Shown: piece by piece, positions 17,458 to 25,766 of the stretch
How the letters are laid out: the number at the start of each line of letters is the position of its first letter
How positions within the stretch are numbered: the stretch's first letter is position 1
Assembly: GCA_030524225.1 (NCBI GenBank)
Contig: JAUNGV010000020.1
Span: 1 to 44,277, forward strand
Direction of reading: 5' to 3'
Length of the DNA stretch: 44,277 bases
From: Eubacteriales bacterium
GTDB lineage: Bacteria > Bacillota > Clostridia > Lachnospirales > Lachnospiraceae
Notes under the pieces: model-generated
Database searches by the model: none
What the model was told of the DNA's origin: nothing
Seen by the model: the letters and a program-made list of their open reading frames with translations, nothing else
Translations under genes and position numbers: made by a program

Positions 17458-17979
17458 ATGAGCAGATTTCTTACGTCCAATAAACTGATCGCAATGGGGC
17501 TTGCGGCAGTCATCGCGGTGGCGGCATTTGTCGCGGTTCCGTCGGCGGGAGTCTCGCTGGCGGATGCCAGCGGAAATGATGCGAGCGGCAATTCGAGCGC
17601 GCAGGCGCAGGCTCCGGCTGTCGATCCCAGAATGCAGCAGACGCTCACGGTACAGTACGGGGGAACCAAGGAAGCGTCCTATATGATTGATCCGACGTAT
17701 CACTACGCGTCCGTATATGTGGCGGGCAACCGGGTCAGCACCTTCTATTTCCGGGATGCGCACGGCAACGCGATGCCGATGTTCCTCGGCAATCTGAATA
17801 CGGTCGGCACGCAGAGATACCTCGGCGTTGTTGTGGGCAATCCGGCTGGAACCGCGTTCAATATTGTGATCAGCGATGTGGACTTTAACACGCTGATGGG
17901 AATGGGATTCTCAGGCATCAGCATCAACGGACTGCCGTTTACCTGGGTGCAGCTCCTGCAGTTCCGCGTGGCGCAGTAA
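17458..17979 (+). CDS. Small secreted protein of unknown function
   Basis: I do not recognise the family. ATG 17458 is chosen over ATG 17452 because AAAGGGG (17444-17450) is seven bases before it and only one base before the other. The 173-residue product starts with a Sec signal peptide: Arg/Lys near the start, a long Ala/Val/Ile core, and a likely cut after VSLA near residue 35. A Ser/Asn/Ala/Gln-rich tether precedes a compact mature domain of about 120 residues rich in Tyr, Val, Gly and Phe, suggesting beta structure (VSTFYFRDAHGN, ISINGLPFTWVQLL). It has no LPxTG, lipobox or Cys. It stands alone behind its own strong promoter. Confidence 0.8.
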   Translation: MSRFLTSNKLIAMGLAAVIAVAAFVAVPSAGVSLADASGNDASGNSSAQAQAPAVDPRMQQTLTVQYGGTKEASYMIDPTYHYASVYVAGNRVSTFYFRDAHGNAMPMFLGNLNTVGTQRYLGVVVGNPAGTAFNIVISDVDFNTLMGMGFSGISINGLPFTWVQLLQFRVAQ

Positions 17980-18021
17980 AGCGCAGGGCTGACGCGGAGC
18001 CTGTCCGCTGCGGACAGTAAG

Positions 18022-18050
18022 TTGCAGGCGATTTTGAATTATGATATGAT
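18022..18050 (+). promoter_or_regulatory. Possible promoter for the cysteine desulfurase-thiI unit
   Basis: TTGCAG (18022-18027) and TATGAT (18045-18050) with a 17-bp spacer. The -10 box is good and the -35 box moderate. It would give a leader of about 330 nt that contains the tandem repeats at 18130. Confidence 0.45.
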
Positions 18051-18129
18051 GCAAAGCGTGCGACAGGCCATGGCGGCAGGTGGCACGTTTTGTGTTGTGT
18101 AAAATGCTTCCGGGATGCACAGGATCACA

Positions 18130-18231
18130 CGGCGTGGCAGAGATCGCAGCGTCACCGGGAGAGCGGCGTAACAGAGATCGCAACGTATTCGGGAGCACGG
18201 TGTGGCAGAGATCGCGGCGTGACCGGGATCA
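18130..18231 (+). repeat. 34-bp imperfect tandem repeats upstream of cysteine desulfurase gene
   Basis: Three head-to-tail units of exactly 34 bp (18130-18163, 18164-18197, 18198-18231), each with a core like GTGGCAGAGATCGCRGCGT and a CCGGGA-type end. They decay into a fourth unit of 39 bp and a fragment reaching about 18290. Together they fill most of the 404-base gap between the secreted protein and the desulfurase gene. No coding role was seen. There are no spacers, so this is not a CRISPR array. Confidence 0.8.
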
Positions 18232-18383
18232 CGGCGCAACAGAGAGCAAGGGTATCCGAGATCGGGATCACGGTGTGACCGGGCCTGCGGCGTATCAGGA
18301 ATTACATCCGGTCAGACGGGCGGTGTGCCGCAGAGCGGTTGCGGCAGACAGGCGGCAGATTAAAAACGAGAGAGTGCAGTATC

Positions 18384-19553
18384 ATGGAGACAAAGAGCAG
18401 GGAAATTTATCTGGACAACTCGGCGACGACCCGTGTCTATCCGGAGGTTGCGGCGCTGATGAACCGCATTTTTCTGGAGGAGTACGGAAATCCTTCGAGT
18501 ATGCACCATAAGGGTGTGGAGGCGGAGCGGCAGCTGCGGCAGGCGCGGCAGATACTGGCCGGAATTCTGAAGGGGAAAGAAAAGAACCTGATTTTTACCT
18601 CCTGCGGAACGGAGGCGGACAATCTGGCGCTGATCGGCGCGGCGCGGGCGAATGCGCGCAGCGGAAAACATCTGATCACGACGAGGATTGAGCACCCTGC
18701 GGTGCTTGAGACTATGAAATATCTGGAATCAGAAGGCTTTGAGGTGACGTATCTGCCGGTGGACGCCGAAGGGGTCGTCTCTCCGGATGACGTTGCAGAT
18801 GCTGTCAGGGAGGACACGATTCTCGTCTCCGTGATGCACACGAACAACGAGATCGGTACGGTGGAACCGGTGGCGGAGATCGGGGCGGCGATCAAAGCCA
18901 GGAATCCGCGCACCCTGTTCCATGTGGACGCGGTGCAGGGATTTGGCAAGGCGGCGATTTATCCGAAGCGGATGCACATTGATCTGCTCACGGCGAGTGG
19001 GCATAAGATTCATGGTCCCAAAGGCGTAGGGGTTCTCTATGTGGCGGATCAGGTCAGACTCCGCACGATTCTGTACGGAGGCGGACAGCAGGGCGGAATG
19101 CGGTCGGGGACGGAGAATGTGCCGGGAATTGCCGGAATGGCGCTGGCGGCGCAGCTGTCCTATCAGACTCTGGAAGAGGACCAGCGCAGGCTGCGGGCGA
19201 TGAAAACGGCTTTTGTGGAGCGGGTGAGCCGGATTGACGGGATTCGATTCAACGGCAGAACGGATGAGAAGAGCGCGGCGCATATCATCAGCCTGTCGGC
19301 CGAGGGGGTGCGGGCCGAGGTCCTGCTCCACGCGCTGGAGGATCGGGGAATTTACGTCTCCTCCGGCAGCGCCTGCGCTTCCAACCGCCCCCATATTTCG
19401 GAGACGCTGCTGGCGATCGGCACACCGAAGGAGTATCTGGAGAGCACGATCCGGATCAGTACTTCGGTGATGAACACGCCGGAAGATCTGGAGAGTGCAG
19501 CAGCGGCGCTGGAGGAGCTTCTGCCGATGCTGCGCAGATATACGAGACACTGA
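18384..19553 (+). CDS. Cysteine desulfurase (NifS/IscS family)
   Basis: PLP enzyme that takes sulfur from L-cysteine and passes it as a persulfide to acceptors, 389 residues. SGHKIHGPKGVG carries the PLP-binding lysine, and SSGSACASNRP holds the catalytic cysteine on its mobile loop; IEHPAVLET and HVDAVQGFGK are further family segments. ATG at 18384 fits the usual EIYLDNSATT beginning, although its ribosome binding site (GAGAG) is weak. The next gene is thiI, and such dedicated desulfurase-ThiI pairs are known in Firmicutes (NifZ-ThiI) to make 4-thiouridine in tRNA, so that is its likely main partner. Confidence 0.93.
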   Translation: METKSREIYLDNSATTRVYPEVAALMNRIFLEEYGNPSSMHHKGVEAERQLRQARQILAGILKGKEKNLIFTSCGTEADNLALIGAARANARSGKHLITTRIEHPAVLETMKYLESEGFEVTYLPVDAEGVVSPDDVADAVREDTILVSVMHTNNEIGTVEPVAEIGAAIKARNPRTLFHVDAVQGFGKAAIYPKRMHIDLLTASGHKIHGPKGVGVLYVADQVRLRTILYGGGQQGGMRSGTENVPGIAGMALAAQLSYQTLEEDQRRLRAMKTAFVERVSRIDGIRFNGRTDEKSAAHIISLSAEGVRAEVLLHALEDRGIYVSSGSACASNRPHISETLLAIGTPKEYLESTIRISTSVMNTPEDLESAAAALEELLPMLRRYTRH

Positions 19554-19782
19554 GGAGAATTGTCGCACTGTGAAGAGACAGGAGGCGCTGACTGATCGGC
19601 ACGCTGCGCAGGGATACGAGACACGGAGAGAACTGGCGCGATGCGCAGGAGCCCGCCGTCAGGAGCGCGAATGCCGCATCCCATGCCGCGGGCCCGGGCA
19701 GGGAGCCGTGCAGCGCAGCCGGCATAACGGACGGCCCGTCAGAGGGCAAGAATGAAAACAAGAATGGAGATCAGGAGATCAT

Positions 19783-21021
19783 ATGAAATATCAGTCGTTT
19801 CTGATTAAGTATGCGGAGATCGGAGTCAAGGGAAAGAACAGAGGTCTTTTTGAGGAGGCGCTTGTGCGTCAGATCCGCCTTGCGCTCAAACGGTGCGAGG
19901 GCAAGTTCAGGGTATCGCGCACCTCGGGGCGCATTTTTGTGGATGCGCTGGAGGAGTACGATTTTGACGAGGTGACCGGGGAACTGGGGACGGTGTTCGG
20001 CATCGTCGGAATCTGTCCGGTCAGAATCCTCGAGGTGATGGAGCCGGAGGAGCTGAAGAAGGCCGTCGTGGCGTTTTTCGGGGAGGAATATCCCGAGCGC
20101 GCGGGACGGACGTTTAAGGTGCGCACGAGGCGGCTTGCCAAGAATTATCCGCTCGACTCCCAGGAACTCAACGCCGAGCTGGGAGAGGCACTGCTGGAGG
20201 CGTATCCCGAGCTGCAGGTGGACGTTCATGAACCGCAGATCGTGATGCATATGGAACTGCGGGAGAGAGTCTATCTTTACTCTCATGTCCTTCCGGGACT
20301 GGGCGGAATGCCGGTCGGCAGCGGCGGTAAGGCGATGCTCCTGCTCTCCGGCGGTATCGATTCCCCGGTGGCGGGCTATATGATCGCGAAGCGGGGCGTG
20401 AAGCTCGATGCGACATATTTCAACGCGCCGCCCTATACGAGTGAACGTGCGTTCCAGAAGGTGGTGGATCTGGCGAAGGAGGTCGCCCGCTTCACCGGTC
20501 CGATCTATCTCCACAATATCAATTTCACGGAGATCCAGCTCTATATTTATGAGAAATGCCCGCACGATGAGCTGACCATCATCATGCGCCGCTACATGAT
20601 GCGGATCGCGGAGGCGATTGCGAAGAGAACGGAGTGCCAGGGACTGATCACGGGCGAGAGCATCGGACAGGTGGCTTCCCAGACGATGCGTTCCCTCGCG
20701 GTGACGAACGCGGTCTGCACGCTGCCGGTGTTCCGGCCCCTGATCGGTTTTGATAAGGAAGAGATCATCACAGTCTCCAAGAAGATCGGCACCTTCGAGA
20801 CGTCGATTCAGCCGTACGAAGACTGCTGTACGATTTTTGTCGCAAAACATCCCGTGACGAAGCCGATTCTCGATGTGATCGCGCGCCATGAGCACAATCT
20901 GGATGAAAAGATTGACGAGATGGTGGAGCGGGCGCTGGCGACGGATGAGATCCTGATCGTTGACCGCGACCATGTCCGCGTCCTGAAGAAAGCGGAGGAG
21001 CCTCTGCAGGAGGGAATGTAG
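19783..21021 (+). CDS. thiI: tRNA 4-thiouridine synthase ThiI
   Basis: Uses ATP to adenylate U8 of tRNA and inserts sulfur from the partner desulfurase; in some bacteria it also supplies sulfur for thiamine. It has 412 residues. An N-terminal ferredoxin-like/THUMP region (FLIKYAEIGVKGKNRGLFE; GRIFVD) is followed by the PP-loop ATPase with LLSGGIDSPVAGYM near residue 187. There is no C-terminal rhodanese domain, as is usual in Firmicutes, so sulfur must come straight from the desulfurase. ATG is preceded by a GGAG-type site. A 229-base gap without a visible gene separates it from the desulfurase. Confidence 0.96.
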   Translation: MKYQSFLIKYAEIGVKGKNRGLFEEALVRQIRLALKRCEGKFRVSRTSGRIFVDALEEYDFDEVTGELGTVFGIVGICPVRILEVMEPEELKKAVVAFFGEEYPERAGRTFKVRTRRLAKNYPLDSQELNAELGEALLEAYPELQVDVHEPQIVMHMELRERVYLYSHVLPGLGGMPVGSGGKAMLLLSGGIDSPVAGYMIAKRGVKLDATYFNAPPYTSERAFQKVVDLAKEVARFTGPIYLHNINFTEIQLYIYEKCPHDELTIIMRRYMMRIAEAIAKRTECQGLITGESIGQVASQTMRSLAVTNAVCTLPVFRPLIGFDKEEIITVSKKIGTFETSIQPYEDCCTIFVAKHPVTKPILDVIARHEHNLDEKIDEMVERALATDEILIVDRDHVRVLKKAEEPLQEGM

Positions 21022-21030
21022 ACGGCGCAC

Positions 21031-21065
21031 AAAAAAACGTCCCTCCGGCAATGCCGGGAGGGACG
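21031..21065 (-). terminator. Terminator of the HPr-like gene (minus strand)
   Basis: A GC-rich stem of 12-13 bp (21038-21049 with 21053-21065, one bulged base, loop AAT). Read on the minus strand it is followed by seven Ts (complement of 21031-21037). It therefore terminates the leftward HPr-like transcript. It lies 10 bases after the thiI stop but lacks a T tract on the plus strand. Confidence 0.85.
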
Positions 21066-21161
21066 CGCTCCACGATGTTTGTTTGATTGACGATCCGCCC
21101 TTTCTGCCGGTGAGAAAATTCTTCCCGGAGAGAGGGGGATGCGGAATCAGAGAGGTCTGAC

Positions 21162-21392
21162 TTAGACGATGTACGGCTTTAAGACAGACAGAACCTCGTC
21201 AAGGTTATCCTCTGCATGGATATTTAAGTCGATCGGCTTGGACAGATCCAGAGAGAAGATGCCCATGATCGATTTAGCGTCGATGACATATCTGCCGGAT
21301 ACTAAATCGAAATCATAATCGAACTTCGTGATATCGTTGACAAAAGATTTTACCTTATCGATGGAATTTAATGAGATTTTAACGGTTTTCAT
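21162..21392 (-). CDS. HPr-like protein lacking the phosphorylatable histidine
   Basis: A 76-residue protein with the HPr fold. The segment AKSIMGIFSL corresponds to the regulatory Ser46 region of HPr (here Ser41). By my alignment Asp12 sits where HPr has active-site His15, in SIDKVKSF instead of the usual GIHARPA. It therefore cannot carry phosphate from PTS enzyme I, but could be phosphorylated on serine and act as a regulator, as Crh does in Bacillus with CcpA (inference). The start is fixed by AAGGAGGG eight bases before the ATG; a longer frame upstream is not used. It is divergent from mtaB and has its own promoter and terminator. Confidence 0.85.
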   Translation of the reverse strand: MKTVKISLNSIDKVKSFVNDITKFDYDFDLVSGRYVIDAKSIMGIFSLDLSKPIDLNIHAEDNLDEVLSVLKPYIV

Positions 21393-21434
21393 TGGAATAT
21401 CCCTCCTTAGTCGTTTGCATACCTTCTGGCTATA

Positions 21435-21463
21435 ATAGTAAGTTGATCGCAAATAAAAGTCAA
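21435..21463 (-). promoter_or_regulatory. Promoter of the HPr-like gene, overlapping the mtaB -10 region
   Basis: On the minus strand TTGACT (21463-21458) and TACTAT (21440-21435) are 17 bp apart. On the plus strand a perfect TATAAT lies at 21431-21436, overlapping this -10 box, and is the probable mtaB -10; its -35 is poor. The two promoters would compete for the same DNA. Confidence 0.7.
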
Positions 21464-21496
21464 TGCCCAAACACCACAAAAAAAGCGGAGATAAGT

Positions 21497-23047
21497 ATGA
21501 AAAGTGTCGCATTTCATAACCTCGGATGCAAAGTAAACAGCTATGAAACGGATGTAATGCAGCAAAAGTTACTAGAAAGCGGCTTTTGCGTTGTGCCATT
21601 TGATAAAAAGGCGGACGTTTATGTGATCAACACCTGCACCGTCACGAATATTGCGGACCGCAAGAGCCGCCAGATGCTGCACCGGGCGAAGAAGCTGAAT
21701 CCGGAGGCCCTCGTTGTGGCGGTCGGCTGCTATGTGGAGACGGATCCGGAGAAGGTCGCCCTTGATCCGGCAATTGATCTGGCGATCGGCAATAACAAAA
21801 AGGGGGAGATCGCGGAGCTGATTCTGACATGGATGGAGCAGCGGGAGGAAAGAGCGGGGAAAGAGGCAGGAGAGCAGGCACACAGAACGGGGGATTCGCA
21901 GGCCGGAGATGGGAAGGCGGACGCTTCGGCTGCCATGGACAAGACGATGTGCGGGGCGACGATGGAGGATCTGACCCATGCGCCCGCCTATGAGGAAATG
22001 CGTCTGACCTCCCCCGGTCACACCCGCGCCTATATCAAGATACAGGACGGCTGCAATCAGTTCTGTTCTTACTGTATCATTCCCTACGCGCGGGGGAGGA
22101 TCCGCAGCCGGAAGCGGGAGGATATTCTGGAGGAGGTGAGACGGCTGGCGGAGGTCGGCGTCCGTGAGATCGTTCTGACCGGCATCCATATCAGTTCCTT
22201 CGGGCTCGAGCGGGGAGGCCCGGAGCTGGCACAGCTGCTAGAGGAACTGCAGGAAATCCGGGGAATCGGGAGAATCCGGCTGGGTTCCCTGGAGCCGCGC
22301 ATCGTGACGGAGGAATTCGCCGCCCGCATTGCGGCGCTCTCCAAAGTGTGTCCTCATTTCCATCTCTCACTGCAGAGCGGATGCGATGAGACGCTGTGCA
22401 GAATGAACCGGCGGTATACAACGCGGGAGTATGCGCAGAGCGTGGAGAGGCTGCGCAGGTATTTCCGAAATCCTGCGATCTGTACCGATATTATTGTCGG
22501 CTTCCCGCAGGAGACGGAGGAAGAGTTCGCTGAGACGATGGCGTTTGTGGAAGAGATCCGGTTCTATGAGATCCATGTGTTTAAATATTCCGTGCGGCGC
22601 GGAACGGCGGCGGCACGGATGGCGGGGCAGATTCCGGAAGCGGTGAAGGCGCAGCGCAGCGACAGGCTTCTGGCGGTTACGGCGCGGCAGGCGGCGGAGT
22701 ACCGCGCGCAGTTCGTCGGGAAGCGGGAGGAGCTGCTTTTAGAGGAAGAGATTGAGATTAACGGGACGCGTTATCTGACCGGTCACACGACCCGCTATGT
22801 ACAGGGAGTGATCGGACTGGGGAGCGGTCCGGACGGACAACCGGCGGCGCAGGCTGACCGGCATGGGGCTGCCGGAGCGGCAGATGCAGCGCAGAATCAG
22901 GCGGATGCGGCGCAGGTGGCCGGAACGGCAGCCGCAGAGCCATCCTGCCCCGGACAGCTTGTGCAGGGTGTGTTCGGCGCGCCGGTCGAAGGGACGGAGT
23001 ATTTGCGGTTTGAGGAGGAAGCGGGAGATTGCAATATGTCGGTATAA
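21497..23047 (+). CDS. mtaB: tRNA t6A37 methylthiotransferase MtaB
   Basis: Radical SAM enzyme that converts N6-threonylcarbamoyladenosine at tRNA position 37 to the 2-methylthio form. Three domains are visible. UPF0004 comes first, with Cys at NLGCKVN, NTCTVTN and VGCYV for the auxiliary cluster. The radical SAM domain has CNQFCSYC (Cys186, 190, 193). A C-terminal TRAM domain ends at LRFEEE. It is long at 516 residues because of two hydrophilic inserts, residues 115-160 and an Ala/Gln-rich stretch at 443-484 inside TRAM. The start is ATG 21497 after GGAG, giving the usual VAFHNLGCKVN opening; an upstream extension would overlap the HPr-like gene. Confidence 0.94.
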   Translation: MKSVAFHNLGCKVNSYETDVMQQKLLESGFCVVPFDKKADVYVINTCTVTNIADRKSRQMLHRAKKLNPEALVVAVGCYVETDPEKVALDPAIDLAIGNNKKGEIAELILTWMEQREERAGKEAGEQAHRTGDSQAGDGKADASAAMDKTMCGATMEDLTHAPAYEEMRLTSPGHTRAYIKIQDGCNQFCSYCIIPYARGRIRSRKREDILEEVRRLAEVGVREIVLTGIHISSFGLERGGPELAQLLEELQEIRGIGRIRLGSLEPRIVTEEFAARIAALSKVCPHFHLSLQSGCDETLCRMNRRYTTREYAQSVERLRRYFRNPAICTDIIVGFPQETEEEFAETMAFVEEIRFYEIHVFKYSVRRGTAAARMAGQIPEAVKAQRSDRLLAVTARQAAEYRAQFVGKREELLLEEEIEINGTRYLTGHTTRYVQGVIGLGSGPDGQPAAQADRHGAAGAADAAQNQADAAQVAGTAAAEPSCPGQLVQGVFGAPVEGTEYLRFEEEAGDCNMSV

Positions 23048-23137
23048 AAATGAAAAAGAGGGTGAGAAAAAGATTGTGGTGAGTTTACCCCACAGAGCGG
23101 AAAGGATATATCTTAAAAGTAATTGGCACAGAAAGAG

Positions 23138-23173
23138 GCAGAAACGGCAGAAGGAAAGCTGTTTCTGCTTTTT
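23138..23173 (+). terminator. Terminator after mtaB
   Basis: GCAGAAAC (23138-23145) pairs with GTTTCTGC (23161-23168) across a 15-nt loop and is followed directly by five Ts. It lies about 90 bases after the mtaB stop and 40 bases from the 3' end of the convergent regulator gene. Confidence 0.75.
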
Positions 23174-23212
23174 AATATGAATGGAAATTAACAAAATTAT
23201 GGAGAGATTGTG

Positions 23213-23461
23213 TTATTCTTCATTTTCGGTGAGGAGCCAATCAACGCTTACATGTAAAATTTTAGCAAAGACTTTGAGTTCATAATCTGTCACAAAACGA
23301 GTGCCGATTTCGATACGGCTGATACTGTCTCTTTCTAAGGTTACTCCCTCAATTTGGGTTTTGGCTGCTAAATCGGATTGAGAGAGTCTGCTTTTGACGC
23401 GTGCTTGTCGAATCCTGTCGCCGCAGAGATTCTTTTTTCCCTTGTAAGAATAGATTTTCAT
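23213..23461 (-). CDS. XRE/Cro-CI family helix-turn-helix regulator
   Basis: DNA-binding protein of 82 residues, essentially a single HTH_3 domain: IRQARVKSRLSQSDLAAKT forms the first helices and GVTLERDSISRIEIGTR the recognition region, and VSVDWLLTENEE closes the domain. It has no ligand or oligomerisation domain. The ATG is preceded by AAGGAG on the minus strand. It is transcribed away from an ABC importer operon across a 220-base region with a strong promoter and a palindrome, so it is a likely local repressor of that operon and of itself (inference). Its base composition is A+T-rich like the importer's, suggesting they arrived together. Confidence 0.88.
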   Translation of the reverse strand: MKIYSYKGKKNLCGDRIRQARVKSRLSQSDLAAKTQIEGVTLERDSISRIEIGTRFVTDYELKVFAKILHVSVDWLLTENEE

Positions 23462-23485
23462 GAATAAGAGACTCCTTTTTTGAAT

Positions 23486-23532
23486 GAATATTCAGAAATA
23501 TTCTTGACATTAGCATAAAAAACCTATAAAAT
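23486..23532 (+). promoter_or_regulatory. Importer promoter with adjacent palindromic operator candidate
   Basis: TTGACA (23504-23509) and TAAAAT (23527-23532) with a 17-bp spacer form a near-consensus promoter for the importer operon. Touching the -35 box is the inverted repeat GAATATT-N4-AATATTC (23486-23503), which also lies in the upstream region of the divergent XRE gene. It is the best candidate binding site for that regulator. The leader to the first gene is about 145 nt. Confidence 0.75.
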
Positions 23533-23681
23533 TGTGTTAAAGATCAGCAAAAAGGGATTTGAAAAGAAAAGGAGGATGTTTCGAGGAAGAATAGTTGACG
23601 GCATGAAAAATCGGTTTGTTGGACGCTCTTTTGGGGAAGAGAGACAGGCCGGATAAAAAGGGGAAGGGGCAAAAGGCAGAA

Positions 23682-24599
23682 ATGAGACAAAAATCAGGGG
23701 TGACTAAAAAAGGAATTATAAAAGGCTGGCAGCTTTATATGATGTGTCTGCCAGCGATTCTATATTTTTTACTATTCGCTTATAAGCCTATGTATGGAAT
23801 CATGATTGCATTCAAGGATTACAGTATGCGTCAGGGGATTTGGGGAAGTGAATGGGCTGGTCTGGATAATTTTCAGAGATTATTCAATTCTTACTGGTTT
23901 CCTATTATTTTAAAAAATACGTTGACATTGAGCGTACTGACATTAATTTTGGGATTCCCAATTCCAATTATTCTTGCCTTGCTGTTCAATGAAATATCCA
24001 ATGGAAAAATGAGAAAAACGTTCCAGACAATTTCTTATGCGCCTCATTTTATTTCTGTTGTGGTGTTATGTGGAATGGTGACGCTGTTTTTGAATCCGTC
24101 AACAGGGGTGATCAATAAAATGATTACTTTGCTGGGAGGAGAATCCATTAACTTTCTTCAGGAAGCACAGTTGTTTAAGTGGGTCTATGTGCTCAGCGGT
24201 GTATGGCAGGAGATGGGATGGGGGAGCATTATTTACTTTGCGACGCTTTCAGGGGTAGATAAGGCGTTAATTGAAGCGGCGGATATAGATGGAGCCAGCA
24301 GGCTGCAAAAAATTCGTTATATCCATTTTCCGGTTTTAATTCCTACCATATTGGTACTTCTTATTTTAAATTGCGGCTCACTGCTGAGCGTCGGGTACGA
24401 GAAAGTGTATTTGCTTCAAAACGCGACAAATCTAAGCGCTTCGGAGGTGATTTCCACCTATGTTTATAAGACAGGGTTGGAAAAAGCAGACTTCTCTTTT
24501 GGCGCTGCGGCAGATCTGTTCAATTCCGTCATTAATACGATTATTCTGCTCGGTGCGAATACCATTTCTAAACGGGCGACTCAAACAAGTCTCTTTTAA
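23682..24599 (+). CDS. ABC importer permease, LplB type
   Basis: Membrane subunit of a CUT1-like carbohydrate importer of the LplB/YtcP branch, 305 residues. ATG 23682 is preferred over a TTG at 23616, which has no ribosome binding site; it follows an AAAGG stretch and yields KKGIIKGWQLYMM, the usual short basic N terminus before the first helix. Six hydrophobic helices and EAA loop EAADIDGASRLQKIRYIHFP are present. This branch usually imports uronates, di- or oligosaccharides, and relies on an ATPase encoded elsewhere. No glycosidase is adjacent, so the substrate is undetermined. Confidence 0.91.
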   Translation: MRQKSGVTKKGIIKGWQLYMMCLPAILYFLLFAYKPMYGIMIAFKDYSMRQGIWGSEWAGLDNFQRLFNSYWFPIILKNTLTLSVLTLILGFPIPIILALLFNEISNGKMRKTFQTISYAPHFISVVVLCGMVTLFLNPSTGVINKMITLLGGESINFLQEAQLFKWVYVLSGVWQEMGWGSIIYFATLSGVDKALIEAADIDGASRLQKIRYIHFPVLIPTILVLLILNCGSLLSVGYEKVYLLQNATNLSASEVISTYVYKTGLEKADFSFGAAADLFNSVINTIILLGANTISKRATQTSLF

Positions 24600-24758
24600 A
24601 CAGTATGAAAAGAGAGCGCGGAAGGATTCTGCGATCTGGCATCGCAGGAGTGGTAAATTATGCGCTGAAAAGAAGAGCGGCAGGAAATCTTTATGGAGTA
24701 AATTGTCCCAAATAGCAGAGAGAATTACAGAAGCGGTGGGAAATAGGAGATGATATTT

Positions 24759-25697
24759 ATGAGAACAATAGAACACCGGAAGCATGAGAAAGTGAATACC
24801 GGGATAGGAGACAAAATTTTTTATGTTGTGATGTATCTTATTTTATTTACGTTGATGATAGTGGTTTTGTATCCGCTGCTCTTTGTGCTGAGCGCATCTT
24901 TCAGTGATCCTAAAGCGGTTGCAGGTGGAGAAATGCTGCTGCTTCCCATAGATCCGTCCATGGAGGGATATCAGTATTTGCTGCAGTATACAGAAATATG
25001 GACAGGATACGGAAATACAATTTTTTATACAGTGATAGGAACGCTTTTCAATTTGGCGGCAACCTTGCCTTGTGCTTATGCGATGTCCAGACAGGATTTG
25101 CGGGGACAAAAAGGATTAATGATATTTTTTATGATCACAATGTATTTCAGCGGAGGGATGATTCCGGGATATTTGAACGTCAAAAGTTTGGGGCTTCTGG
25201 ATACAAGGGCGATTGTCTTGATCAATGGTCTGGTGTCTACGTTTAATATGATTGTTGCGCGAACCTATTTTGTAACGTCGATACCGAAAGAAATTCAGGA
25301 AGCGGCCATTATCGATGGATGTAATGATTTTCAAATTTTTGCGCGCATCGTGTTTCCGCTCTCTAAAGCCATAACGGTGGTGATGGCTCTGTACTATGGA
25401 ATTGGCCGATGGAACTCTTATTTCATCGAGATGATTTATTTAAAAGACAGATCAAAATTTCCTCTGCAGCTTTTCTTGAGAGAAATTCTGACAAAAAGCT
25501 CCTTTGCACAGACGGCGATGTCGGATGGAGCCAGTTATTCCGCAGAGCAAATGATGGCGCTGATTAAACAGGCGGATACTGCAAATATGTTGAAGTACTG
25601 TGTGATTGTCATTTCCACATTGCCAATGCTGGTGATTTATCCGTTTTTACAGAAATATTTTGAAAAAGGAGTCATGATCGGATCGGTAAAAGGATAG
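24759..25697 (+). CDS. ABC importer permease, YtcP type
   Basis: Partner membrane subunit, 312 residues with six predicted helices and EAA loop EAAIIDGCNDFQIFARIVFP. Two in-frame ATGs lie close together; 24759 is chosen because AGGAG (24745-24749) is nine bases before it, whereas ATG 24750 directly abuts the binding site. A 159-base gap without a visible gene separates it from the LplB-type subunit. Together with the lipoprotein downstream it makes the standard LplB-YtcP-lipoprotein importer. Confidence 0.92.
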   Translation: MRTIEHRKHEKVNTGIGDKIFYVVMYLILFTLMIVVLYPLLFVLSASFSDPKAVAGGEMLLLPIDPSMEGYQYLLQYTEIWTGYGNTIFYTVIGTLFNLAATLPCAYAMSRQDLRGQKGLMIFFMITMYFSGGMIPGYLNVKSLGLLDTRAIVLINGLVSTFNMIVARTYFVTSIPKEIQEAAIIDGCNDFQIFARIVFPLSKAITVVMALYYGIGRWNSYFIEMIYLKDRSKFPLQLFLREILTKSSFAQTAMSDGASYSAEQMMALIKQADTANMLKYCVIVISTLPMLVIYPFLQKYFEKGVMIGSVKG

Positions 25698-25766
25698 AGG
25701 TATCATAGCCTGTGTTAGAAAAGAGGCTTTGATCATACATTCAAAACACAACAGAGGAGGAGAACA

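Noticed and set aside
18130-18290. CRISPR array
   Set aside because: The 34-bp units abut each other with no spacers and no cas genes are present.
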